A DNA stretch of 64,000 nt from Candidatus Hydrogenedentota bacterium. Lineage in GTDB: Bacteria; Hydrogenedentota; Hydrogenedentia; Hydrogenedentales; CAITNO01. The notes under the pieces were generated by a model, which had not been told where the DNA came from, did not search any database, and saw nothing but the letters and a program-made list of their open reading frames with translations. The position numbers and the translations under genes were made by a program. Of the stretch, positions 27,005-35,057 are shown piece by piece. The stretch is taken from assembly GCA_903893795.1 (NCBI GenBank), contig CAITNO010000123.1, positions 1 through 64,000 on the forward strand, in the 5' to 3' direction. Numbering within the stretch: the stretch's first letter is position 1; each line of letters starts with the position of its first letter.

Positions 27005-27877
27005 TCAGTCCTTCTCTTCCGGAATCCCCAGCTCGCTCAGCGTATTCCGCAGCCATGCCAGCGACCTCTCAATCATCGGTCCGCCCTGGCCCTCGCATTC
27101 CATGCTGAGTACACCCGTGAAGCCGTTGTCGCGCAGGATTTCGAGACAGCGGCGGATGTTGCCTGCATTGACACCATCGCCAATGGCGCACTGGCTCACG
27201 GCGATACCGGTCTGGTCGCCGCGCACGGCCGCCGCCAGCGATTCGCTCACATCCTTCACATGCACATGGGCAATCCTGTGCTTGAACCGCTCACAGAAGG
27301 CCACCGGGTCCTGCCCGGCGATAAAGCTGTTGCCCGTGTCCAGGTTCATGCGCAGCAGCGGACTGTCGCAGAAGGCCAGCATCTCCTCCATCCGGTCGGG
27401 GTTGGTCGTGAAATAGCCGTGCACCTCGATGCTAATCGTGACCCCGTACGCCTCGGCCGTTTCGAGAATGGCCCCGTAGGTCTCCTTCATGCGCGCCATG
27501 GCGTCGTCATCGGAGAGACCGGCCGGCTTGTGCAACCCGTCCGTCGTGGCCACCCGCGCCGAACCGGCGTGCTTCGCCCACGGAATGGACTTGAGCACGT
27601 AGGGTAGTCCCCGCACCGGACCATCCACCCCTGAAAGCGGATAGGCGGCGTCAATCTGGGAAAATTGGACACCGTACTGCGCCATCGTCTGGCGCAGCAG
27701 GGCCGGGTCTTCATAGAGCGCCACATGGGGCTGATAGCCCAGGCCGTGAATCCAGCTCACCCCGTCGATGACGCCGCACTCAATGCGGTGCACGTCATTC
27801 TTCTGCGCCCATTGCAGGCACTTCTCGAAATTCCAATAGGAACCATTGAAGGCGTCGGTGTGAAATCCAATCTGCAT
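27005..27877 (-). CDS. Sugar phosphate isomerase/epimerase-like TIM barrel protein
   Basis: 290 residues, AP-endonuclease-2/xylose-isomerase-like barrel: QIGFHTDAFNGSYWNFEKCL at the start, HRIECGVIDG (Glu), VTISIEVHGYFTTNPDRM (Glu plus His), LRMNLDTGNSFIAGQDPV (Asp), HRIAHVHVKDVS (His) and GVLSMECEGQGGP (Glu). These are the metal ligands of the IolE/IolI/Hyi-type family. It acts in the cytoplasm on a sugar or inositol derivative that cannot be named from sequence. GGAG lies just upstream of the ATG. No sugar transporter is adjacent. Confidence 0.88.
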   Translation of the reverse strand: MQIGFHTDAFNGSYWNFEKCLQWAQKNDVHRIECGVIDGVSWIHGLGYQPHVALYEDPALLRQTMAQYGVQFSQIDAAYPLSGVDGPVRGLPYVLKSIPWAKHAGSARVATTDGLHKPAGLSDDDAMARMKETYGAILETAEAYGVTISIEVHGYFTTNPDRMEEMLAFCDSPLLRMNLDTGNSFIAGQDPVAFCERFKHRIAHVHVKDVSESLAAAVRGDQTGIAVSQCAIGDGVNAGNIRRCLEILRDNGFTGVLSMECEGQGGPMIERSLAWLRNTLSELGIPEEKD

Positions 27878-28016
27878 TGCGCCGCTCCTTTCCGCAGGAC
27901 CCTGCCTGCCTGACCAGCGCCATTATTCTAAATCAACCCCGATGACTTCCACCCGGCCGCAGACCTTCAGAAAAGTAGACGCGCCATCCTGCCGCGTTCT
28001 TCCCCCACCCCTGGGG

Positions 28017-28070
28017 AACCGCCGGGGGACTGCCACCAATTTCAACCGCCGGGGGACTGCCACCAATTTC
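28017..28070. repeat. 27-bp perfect tandem duplication
   Basis: AACCGCCGGGGGACTGCCAC-CAATTTC occurs twice back to back (28017-28043 and 28044-28070). A partial inverted copy, TGAATTTGGTGGC, lies at about 28106-28118, so the transcript could fold on itself. It lies in the gap between the isomerase and hydrolase genes, where no gene is seen. Confidence 0.85.
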
Positions 28071-28150
28071 AGCCCATGACCCAGGGGTTTCATCTGTAGC
28101 CCGGACCTGAATTTGGTGGCTGTACCCGAGAAGTGACGACCGTTGGTAAA

Positions 28151-29245
28151 TCACACCTTCGACATCTCGAACAGCGGCAGTTCCTTCACCTTCTCCTCCG
28201 GCCCCCGGAAAGAATCATCCTGTTCCAGCAGCCACCGCAACCCGTCGGTCAGCACCTGCTTCGTGTTCTCCAGATTGATTCCCACATGGTCACTGTCGTA
28301 CCAGGTCACCTTTTTCGGTTCCCCGGCCGCATCCTGCAACGCCTGCCCTGCGGCGGCGGGCACCATCACGTCGAAACGCCCGTTCTGAAAATAGACAGGC
28401 GTCGGCGCGATCTTGTCCACGTAACGAATCGGGTCGGCGGCGCTGGCAAAATAGCGGGCGGTGCCAACAATCGTCCTCAGGAAAGGCCACACAATGGCCT
28501 CCTGAAGCGCCGTCAGCTTCGGCAGCGGCGGCTTTTCGGGATTGATGTTCTTCCCGTCAATCAGGTGAAACAGCACAGCCAGCCCGATATGATTGGCGTA
28601 GGAATCGAGCAGTTTGCTGAACTCTCCCCCGCCATAGCTCAGCACCCCCGCGCGAATGCGCTTGTCCTTGGCCAGCACCGTGCTGCCCATCACCGCACCG
28701 TAGCTGGCCCCCACCAGGTAAATGCGCTGCGGGTCTATGTCTGGGCGGGTCAGCAGATAATCAACAAGCCGCCGTGTCTCGTTCACCGTCTTGGCGGGCC
28801 GCACCTGAAACGCCTTGAGAAAGCCCAGGATGGGCGAATTCTTGGGCAGCTTGCGCTCGCCCTGCATGTACTGGTCAAAGGAAACAAAGGCGAATCCGCA
28901 CTGGTTAAACGGGGCCGTGATCTGCCTCAAAAAGCTCTTGCTCTGGCCGATCCCATGCAGAAAGATGACCACGGGCAGTTTGCCCGCGGTCTTTTTCAGC
29001 GGCAGGGAGATGAGTCCGGGAACCTTCTCCCCCTGGAACCCCTCGAAAGTGAATCCGGTAATCGCGTGTCCCTTCTCGGGCGTGTCCTTGCCGAATTCCT
29101 CCGTGCCCAGCAGCACCGCGTTTAGCGGCGCCTCCGGCGCGTAATTGTCAAAATAGTGCGCATCCTCGTGCGCCTTGTGCGCCCACGCCAGCCCCGCCAG
29201 CACCAGCAAAACACCCGCCGCAATGCCGGCACACTTCTTCAACAT
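28151..29245 (-). CDS. Secreted alpha/beta hydrolase
   Basis: 364 residues with an N-terminal hydrophobic signal (AAGVLLVLAGLAWAHKA). Fold markers: LPVVIFLHGIGQSKSF (oxyanion loop HG), RIYLVGASYGAVMGS (nucleophile Ser in G-x-S-x-G), FQNGRFDVMVPAAAG (Asp) and WYDSDHVGINL (His). It belongs with dienelactone hydrolase or acetyl-xylan-esterase-like proteins; the substrate is unknown. I chose the ATG at 29245, since the upstream alternative at 29281 is a TTG. It ends the minus-strand run of secreted enzymes downstream of the GH20-like gene. Confidence 0.85.
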   Translation of the reverse strand: MLKKCAGIAAGVLLVLAGLAWAHKAHEDAHYFDNYAPEAPLNAVLLGTEEFGKDTPEKGHAITGFTFEGFQGEKVPGLISLPLKKTAGKLPVVIFLHGIGQSKSFLRQITAPFNQCGFAFVSFDQYMQGERKLPKNSPILGFLKAFQVRPAKTVNETRRLVDYLLTRPDIDPQRIYLVGASYGAVMGSTVLAKDKRIRAGVLSYGGGEFSKLLDSYANHIGLAVLFHLIDGKNINPEKPPLPKLTALQEAIVWPFLRTIVGTARYFASAADPIRYVDKIAPTPVYFQNGRFDVMVPAAAGQALQDAAGEPKKVTWYDSDHVGINLENTKQVLTDGLRWLLEQDDSFRGPEEKVKELPLFEMSKV

Positions 29246-29310
29246 GGCTTGTTCCAATCCCGCCGTCACGACGCTTTTCAATCACCAGGCCCTGTTCACA
29301 GCGGGCACGA

Positions 29311-32169
29311 TTATTCTTTATTCTTCACAATGACTTCCATTTTGCCTTTCAGGCCCGCCTCAAAGAGCGTGGCATCGTTGGGCTCGCCCACAATGGTCCC
29401 GTAGTGCATCGGAATGGCCACTTCCGGCTTGATGTCCAACGCGGCCTGCACCGCCTCCTCGGCCGTCATCACGTAGGTGCCCGAAACGGGAAGCAGTGCC
29501 ACATCCGTCCGCACCTCCTTCATTTCCGGAATGCGGTCCGTGTCGCCGGAATGATAAATGCGGATCTTGTCCAGCGTGATGATGTATCCCACCCATCCGT
29601 TGGCCTGGGGGTGAAAGTCCTTGTTCGTGTTGTACGCAGGAACCGCCTCAATCTCGACCCCGTCAATAATCAGCTTCCTGCCCACCTTGATGACCTGCAC
29701 ATTTCCGCCGATCTTCTTGGCGCAGTCCTCCGTCGCCACCACAATGGTGTTCTCCCCCTGCACCTTCTTGATGTCCTCGGGCGAACAGTGGTCAAAATGC
29801 TCGTGGGTGATGCAGATGATGTCGGCCTTGTCCGCCTTTTCAATCTTGAACGGGTCGATATAGACCGTCTTCTGGCCAACCAGTTTGAACGTGTCATGGC
29901 CCAGCCAATGGATGTTCTTCTCGGCAAACTCTTTCACGGCGGGATTTCCTTTCCCCAGTTCACTGGTGGTTCCGGGCTGCTCTTTGCCTTCAAGCAGCGC
30001 CTTCGATTTTTCGCGGCACGGCGTCACGGTGTACAGAAAGCGTTTCACAAGGTCCTGGTAGCCCTGGTTGTCCCGGTCCTCGGCAAGCCAGATCCGTTGG
30101 AAATCGGTTTGCAATGTTTCAAAGTCCTTCGCGACAGCTTCCAGTTCTTCCGCCGCCTGGGAACGGGGCACGGCCTCGTCCTTGTAGTGGCCGAGAGCCA
30201 GCAGTTTGTGTCCCAATGCACGATAACACCGGATGCCGAAGATGTATTGCTCCAGATTGTCCTGGTTGCGTTTGGCCTTGGGTGCCTCAACGATGAGCGC
30301 GGTCAGTGCGGGCACGGCCGCGTCTATGATCATCTGACCGACGGCTGCCGGGTCCACGATGCGTGTGATGTCGGCGTGGGTGAAGGGGTCGTGGACGAAT
30401 TCCCAGATGAAGCCGGTCGAAACGTCTACCTCTTTCCCGTCCTTGTCACGCACACGGATGTTCTTGCCGTTCACGTCGCTCGACGCCTCGATGGCCCGGG
30501 GAACGGCGTCGCCCGTCAGACCATATAGGCAACGCGCATAGGCCTTCCGGAAATAGTCGCGGTCCACCTCGGCGCCCGTCCAGGCGCAGGCCCCGTGATA
30601 CAGGCAGGGCAGCCATTCCTCGCCCACGAAATGGAAATGCCCCGCATCGCCCCAATCGCAGGTGATGCTGCCCACCGCCCCGTATTTCAGACCCCGCGAC
30701 ACCTCCAAATCGGAGAACTCGGCGGCATGGTTTACCCACGGCGTGATCCACACGTGGCTGTTGATCCATGCCTGCGCGAAGAAGTCGATCTTCTTCTCCT
30801 GAAGCCTTGGGAAGTCCTTTTCGTAGGCGGGTTGATAGGGACCGCCCGCGCAATAGTAACTGCCGATGATGATATCCTTGGGCAACTGGTCGAGCTTGGC
30901 GCCCATGCCGGAGAGATGGCCCTGGCTGTCCAGCGGACCCTGCGCAATCATGAGCCGCCGCCCGTGCTTCTTCACGGCCTCGTTCAACTGAAGCACATAG
31001 TTGAAGACCAAATCCGTGATCTGGTCGAGCGTCATCCCCGTCGCCTGCAAACCGTCGATGTCCACCTCGGTGATGTCCACGTTAAACAGCTCGCCCGGAA
31101 AGCTCTCGCACAGTTCATCAATCATCGTCGTGACCATCTGCACCGCCTCGGGCTTGCGCACGTCAAAGGTCATGATCCACGGCGCCTTTTCACAGGGCCC
31201 AATGCGCAGATGCTGGTACTCAGGCTTGCTCAGTATGAAATAGGAGTGCCCCAGCACCTGCAGGAAAGGATGAATCTCCACCCCCTGTTGGGCCGCATGC
31301 AGCGCCAGTGCTTTCGATTCCTCTGGGGCCAGTCCCTCGGGGGGCGAGATGTCCGGAAAGGCCCTGTACTTGTACACATGCTCGATGTACAGCTCCAACT
31401 CGTTCATCTTGGCCTCGGCCATCACCTCGGCCAGCCGCCCCAGCGTTTCCGGCTTGGGCACCTGCCCGCGCGAAATATCCTGCTGCACCCCCCGGTACTT
31501 CATCGAGGGCCAGTCATGGATCAGCAACCCCGGCAGCACCGTGCGGTCTGCCGCGATTTGGGTCAGCGTGGTGATGCCGTTGCGCAGACCGGCCACCGCC
31601 CGCGCGGCCACCGTCACGCCCCCCTTTTCAATGGATAGCGCATAGCCCTGTTCGCCAAGCTGGGCAAAGCGGTCAGGATCAACCTTCAGCACAGTGGGAA
31701 ACCTGCCCGTCTCCGTGGCCAGCACCAGCGAAACCGCAGCCCCCTCGGCCGGGCCATCGAGCACTGCAAACCGAACACCAGACGCGGCGTTAAGTCGGTC
31801 CGCTGCCTGTTGCGCCACCTCGCGGGGCACATCAGTGTTCAAAAGTCCCTTGCACGCGGAGAGGTCAAAGGACTCCCCCGGCAGGGCCGCCACCGTCTTG
31901 GGCTGCACCAGAATCCACGTGTCCAGCGCGCTCAACGTTTTCACGACGCCTTGCGGCGTCGTTTCCATGTCCGCCGCCTGACTCCCCCCGCAAAAGCCGC
32001 ACAATAACGTGACTAAGGCTATGCCCAGAACGGCTGCAAAATTGGGGGATGCGCTCTTAAGTCCCCCTTCGAAGGGGGATTTAGGGGGATGTGAACGCGA
32101 GAAGCGCAAATAATCACACTCCACCTTCTGCCCCGACAGTCCCACACCCAAGCGGTTCACAAGTCTCAT
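29311..32169 (-). CDS. Fusion of GH20-like domain and metallo-beta-lactamase domain
   Basis: 952 residues. After an unusually long N-terminal region and a hydrophobic signal (AAVLGIALVTLLCGFCGG), the protein has a GH20b-like domain (QGYALSIEKGGVTVAARAVA, GLRNGITTLTQI) and a GH20-like TIM barrel (GLLIHDWPSMKYRGVQQDIS, then LELYIEHVYKYRAFPD). The barrel segment FNVDITEVDIDG at about 360 stands where hexosaminidases have H-x-G-x-D-E, so the usual Asp-Glu pair is not intact. From about residue 730 a second enzyme fold begins: WLGHDTFKLVGQKTVYIDPF, THEHFDHCSPEDI (HxHxDH at 789-794), YHSGDTDR and AIPMHYGT. This is a UlaG-like metallo-beta-lactamase. I know of no standard family with this order. It lies 41 bases downstream of the sialidase gene on the same strand. 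Confidence 0.8.
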   Translation of the reverse strand: MRLVNRLGVGLSGQKVECDYLRFSRSHPPKSPFEGGLKSASPNFAAVLGIALVTLLCGFCGGSQAADMETTPQGVVKTLSALDTWILVQPKTVAALPGESFDLSACKGLLNTDVPREVAQQAADRLNAASGVRFAVLDGPAEGAAVSLVLATETGRFPTVLKVDPDRFAQLGEQGYALSIEKGGVTVAARAVAGLRNGITTLTQIAADRTVLPGLLIHDWPSMKYRGVQQDISRGQVPKPETLGRLAEVMAEAKMNELELYIEHVYKYRAFPDISPPEGLAPEESKALALHAAQQGVEIHPFLQVLGHSYFILSKPEYQHLRIGPCEKAPWIMTFDVRKPEAVQMVTTMIDELCESFPGELFNVDITEVDIDGLQATGMTLDQITDLVFNYVLQLNEAVKKHGRRLMIAQGPLDSQGHLSGMGAKLDQLPKDIIIGSYYCAGGPYQPAYEKDFPRLQEKKIDFFAQAWINSHVWITPWVNHAAEFSDLEVSRGLKYGAVGSITCDWGDAGHFHFVGEEWLPCLYHGACAWTGAEVDRDYFRKAYARCLYGLTGDAVPRAIEASSDVNGKNIRVRDKDGKEVDVSTGFIWEFVHDPFTHADITRIVDPAAVGQMIIDAAVPALTALIVEAPKAKRNQDNLEQYIFGIRCYRALGHKLLALGHYKDEAVPRSQAAEELEAVAKDFETLQTDFQRIWLAEDRDNQGYQDLVKRFLYTVTPCREKSKALLEGKEQPGTTSELGKGNPAVKEFAEKNIHWLGHDTFKLVGQKTVYIDPFKIEKADKADIICITHEHFDHCSPEDIKKVQGENTIVVATEDCAKKIGGNVQVIKVGRKLIIDGVEIEAVPAYNTNKDFHPQANGWVGYIITLDKIRIYHSGDTDRIPEMKEVRTDVALLPVSGTYVMTAEEAVQAALDIKPEVAIPMHYGTIVGEPNDATLFEAGLKGKMEVIVKNKE
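32057..32091. repeat. Palindromic repeat inside the N-terminal coding region
   Basis: CCCCCTTCGAAGGGGG (32063-32078) is a perfect 16-base palindrome, followed by ATTTAGGGGGATG. It is a repeat type seen between genes in many bacteria. Here it is translated in frame as PPKSPFEGG, between the start codon and the signal peptide of the GH20-like/MBL gene. No start codon lies between it and the hydrophobic core. Confidence 0.8.
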
Positions 32170-32210
32170 GCTGTCATCTCCCTGCACACAGGTTGTAAAC
32201 ATCAACATCT

Positions 32211-33362
32211 CTACTTTCCGTCCCGGCCGTCGGCCAACCATTCCAGGGAACACCGGGCAAACACAATGGATTCATAGGGGTTCTTCTCCCCCCGCTCATA
32301 AAGACAGCCGACTTGGCCATCTGCCGTCACAACAAGGTCAGAATAAGCCGCCGGACCCGGCCATAGGCTTCTTGAGGCGGGCCAGGTCTTGCACTCGTCA
32401 AAGCTCAGGCGCACCGTCATGTTTTCGCGCTTGGCGCTTGCTGGATTGGAGAACGCAACCCCGCCCTTGCCGTTCGTGGACGTCCCACCAACGCGCAACA
32501 CGCTCCCCTGGCAAACAGGCTCGATGAGCGCGGCATCGTCCGCCACCGGACCCCAGGAGAGGCCCCTATCCTTGCTGACTGCATAAGCGCGGCAACGGGT
32601 GTTGCGGGTGTTGCGCGCATTCAAATAGAGCGCCCCATCGCCCAACTCAAGCACCGTCGATTCATCCGTGCGCCCCTCCAACTCACCCCCAAGTCGCCAA
32701 GTTTCCCCGCCGTCATCGCTGAGAATCACGTGCGAGTGCATCTCCTCCTTCGCGGGCCCGGTCGAGTGGTCGCATGGTGCCACCATGCGCCCGTCGGCAA
32801 GCTGTATGCCGTGGCACGGTCCCGTGGCATACCAGCGCCACTCCGGCTTGCGGGTCTGCGCCGAAATGTCCACCGGGTCGCTCCAGGTGACGCCGTCATC
32901 GCTGCTGCGCATCACCCACACCGTGCGCGGCGCCGCCTCACCCTTCATAATCTGCGCTTCCCGCTCGTTAGCATTGTTCTTCGTAATCAGCAGCACAATG
33001 TCGCCCGTCTTCCTGTCCACGATGGGACAGGGATTGCCGCAGGTCTTCTCGCCGTCGTTCACCACCACCTGCACCGGTTGCCAGCTTAGGCCGTGGTCCA
33101 AACTCCGCCGTAGGACGAGGTCGATGTCCCCATAGTCAGCCTTCCCGTTCTTCCGGCCCTCGCAGAACGCGAGCAGCGTGCCCTTAAGCGAAATCGCCAG
33201 CGCTGGGATCCGGTACGTGTCATATCCCCCCTCCCCGCCAACAAAGACAGGGCTTTGTACGGCAGGGGCCTGCGCCGCATCGGCCGCAAAGGCACAAGCC
33301 GAAAAAGACAGCATGCTTATGATCAAGGCAACGACAAAGATCCCACGGAACTGCGGTGCCAT
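32211..33362 (-). CDS. Secreted exo-alpha-sialidase (GH33-like)
   Basis: 383 residues with a signal peptide (cleavage near ACAFAAD). YDTYRIPALAI carries the first arginine and the RIP motif. Asp-box sequences follow: SLDHGLSW, SSDDGVTW, SDDGGETW, SKDRGLSW and SFDECKTW. EGRKNGKADYGDIDLVLRRS gives the catalytic Asp region, RTDESTVLELGDG the Glu, and PAAYSDLVV the nucleophilic Tyr. It releases terminal sialic acid from glycans outside the cell or in the periplasm. It is the first gene of a minus-strand run with the GH20-like fusion, consistent with stepwise trimming of amino-sugar glycans. Confidence 0.93.
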   Translation of the reverse strand: MAPQFRGIFVVALIISMLSFSACAFAADAAQAPAVQSPVFVGGEGGYDTYRIPALAISLKGTLLAFCEGRKNGKADYGDIDLVLRRSLDHGLSWQPVQVVVNDGEKTCGNPCPIVDRKTGDIVLLITKNNANEREAQIMKGEAAPRTVWVMRSSDDGVTWSDPVDISAQTRKPEWRWYATGPCHGIQLADGRMVAPCDHSTGPAKEEMHSHVILSDDGGETWRLGGELEGRTDESTVLELGDGALYLNARNTRNTRCRAYAVSKDRGLSWGPVADDAALIEPVCQGSVLRVGGTSTNGKGGVAFSNPASAKRENMTVRLSFDECKTWPASRSLWPGPAAYSDLVVTADGQVGCLYERGEKNPYESIVFARCSLEWLADGRDGK

Positions 33363-33485
33363 AAAACAACCTCCCTATAATGGCGATCGACGGTCAATGT
33401 TAAACAAGGGCACAATTGTACAGCACCGGACACAATTGTGAATACGACCGCGGCCCTCTTTTGATTGCCGAGGGCATGCCCTCTA

Positions 33486-33586
33486 TCTCTTGGCCCCGAA
33501 GGGGTCACCCAATAGTAGCCCAGGGTGACAAGGGAACCCGAGGTAGACATAAAGAACGTCCCCGTCCCCGCAGAGGGCGAACACCA
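33486..33586 (+). repeat. Dispersed GGCCCCGAAGGGG-type repeat, copy 2
   Basis: TCTTGGCCCCGAAGGGGTCA-CCCAATAGTAGCC continues to CCCGTCCCCGCAGAGGGCGA at 33561-33586. It matches the copy at 13126-13230 at both ends, and a 30-base piece recurs at 53659-53688 with one mismatch. It occupies part of the 317-base divergent gap between the sialidase and SGNH genes, which otherwise shows no gene. Confidence 0.8.
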
Positions 33587-33679
33587 CGTGACCCCGCAGA
33601 AATCTGGAACCCCCGCCCCAATTATGGGAGAATCGCACGATCAACCGTCCATCATCAACCCCAAGACAAGGTACCTCCA

Positions 33680-34369
33680 ATGAAATCAATCACCCTCCAC
33701 GCCTTATGCACCGCCGTCGCCCTCCTCTCTCTCGCCGCCGTCGCCCGTGCCGACGACCCCGCTCCTGCCGCCGGTCTACAACGGGAATCCATCGAATGGT
33801 GTGACGTCTGGTTCACCCATGCGGATAAAACGGACAAACCCCGCGTGCTGCTCATCGGCGACTCCATTGTGCAGGGATATTTCCCTGTGGCGGAACGCGA
33901 AATGGGCGACGCTGTCTACTGGGGCCGTTTCACCACCTCCCGCAGCATCTGCGACCCCGTGTTCTTCCAGGAACTCGCACTGGTCGTGAAGCAGTACAAG
34001 TTCAGCGTCATCCACTTCAACCACGGACTGCACGGCTGGGGCTACACCGAGGCGCAATACGCCGAAGCCTTCGACAAGCTGCTGAAAGTGTTGAAAGAGG
34101 ACGGCCAGGGTGCCAAACTCATCTGGGCCGCCACCACCCCGGTCCAGTCCGGCTCCTCCATGGGCACCGACCAGCCCCGCGTCGTCGAGCGTAACAAGAT
34201 AGCCGCAGAAAAGGTCACCGCAGTAGGCATCCCCATCGACGACCTTTACGCGCTGTCCATCGACAAGCCCGATGTCTACTCAAAAGACGGCGTCCATTTT
34301 GCCCAAGAAGGCAAGGAACTCCAGGGAAAAGAGGTCGTAAGCGCAATCAAGAAAGCCCTGTCAAACTGA
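33680..34369 (+). CDS. Secreted SGNH/GDSL esterase
   Basis: 229 residues with a signal peptide (cleavage near VARADD). RVLLIGDSIVQGY is block I with the nucleophile Ser, IHFNHGLHGWGYTEAQYAEA replaces the usual G-x-N-D block, and VYSKDGVHFAQEGKEL is block V with Asp and His. It is typical of small acetylesterases acting on carbohydrates. The start at 33680 begins the signal sequence; the frame upstream to 33416 runs through the dispersed repeat and is not coding. Next to the sialidase, it may remove O-acetyl groups from sialic acid or another sugar (inference). Confidence 0.85.
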   Translation: MKSITLHALCTAVALLSLAAVARADDPAPAAGLQRESIEWCDVWFTHADKTDKPRVLLIGDSIVQGYFPVAEREMGDAVYWGRFTTSRSICDPVFFQELALVVKQYKFSVIHFNHGLHGWGYTEAQYAEAFDKLLKVLKEDGQGAKLIWAATTPVQSGSSMGTDQPRVVERNKIAAEKVTAVGIPIDDLYALSIDKPDVYSKDGVHFAQEGKELQGKEVVSAIKKALSN

Positions 34370-34403
34370 CCGCCCCCCAATGTCCCCAATTCCCAATTCC
34401 TGA

Positions 34404-35054
34404 TTACTTCACTTCCAACATCACCTCATTGTGCCGCATAAAGGGCGGTGTCCAGGGCGGATCGAACTGGGCGCTGACGGGCTGTCCCGTTGCTGTGATG
34501 TTGTCACGCTTAAGCGCCTCGAGCAGTTTCTTCGTCTCTCGTTCCAGCTTCCCTTCCGTGGCATAGCCGCCATACTTGCGGACAGCGCATTTCTTTTCCG
34601 GAACCTGCCGCAGGCTCACCTCGGCGTTGTTCGGCTTGGGCAGCGTCTCCAGCGTGTAGCTCGACGGCATGACAAACGCCAGTTTGTACGTGCCCTTCTC
34701 CCCCGCCTTCTCATGCAGCACCGGCGCGGTCATGGCAATCTTTTCCGATGCGTCCTTCTTTTCATGCAGCACCGGGGCTGTCATGGCGATGGAACCCTTG
34801 GCGGTGTTGTTGCCAAAGATGTAATCGGCCACCTTGCGAAAACCCTGGTTGAGCGATTCCATATAGGCGCCCGATACCTCCACTTCCGCGATGACATGGG
34901 GCGTGTACAGGCGCACCTCATACCCCTTGGCCTTGCTGACCAGTTCGTATTTCGGTGTTTCGATGTTTCTCGTCGGAAGATAACCGGCCAACGTCCATCC
35001 TCCAAGCAGCGCAACAATCACGCCCGCAATGACCATAATCAGTTTCCTCTTCAT
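34404..35054 (-). CDS. SOUL family heme-binding protein
   Basis: 216 residues with an N-terminal membrane anchor or signal (LIMVIAGVIVALLGGWTLAG). The SOUL domain is clear: YELVSKAKGYEVRLYTPHV, then FRKVADYIFGNN, the repeated SIAMTAPVLHEK / KIAMTAPVLHEK pair, and FVMPSSYTLETLPKPNN. SOUL proteins bind heme or other hydrophobic tetrapyrroles. It lies 3 bases after the MsrB-MsrA lipoprotein gene on the same strand, so the pair is almost certainly one operon, suggesting a role in periplasmic redox or heme stress. Confidence 0.93.
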   Translation of the reverse strand: MKRKLIMVIAGVIVALLGGWTLAGYLPTRNIETPKYELVSKAKGYEVRLYTPHVIAEVEVSGAYMESLNQGFRKVADYIFGNNTAKGSIAMTAPVLHEKKDASEKIAMTAPVLHEKAGEKGTYKLAFVMPSSYTLETLPKPNNAEVSLRQVPEKKCAVRKYGGYATEGKLERETKKLLEALKRDNITATGQPVSAQFDPPWTPPFMRHNEVMLEVK

Positions 35055-35057
35055 TCT

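Noticed and set aside
33416..33679. N-terminal extension of the SGNH esterase
   Set aside because: It translates the dispersed repeat; the signal peptide begins at the ATG at 33680.
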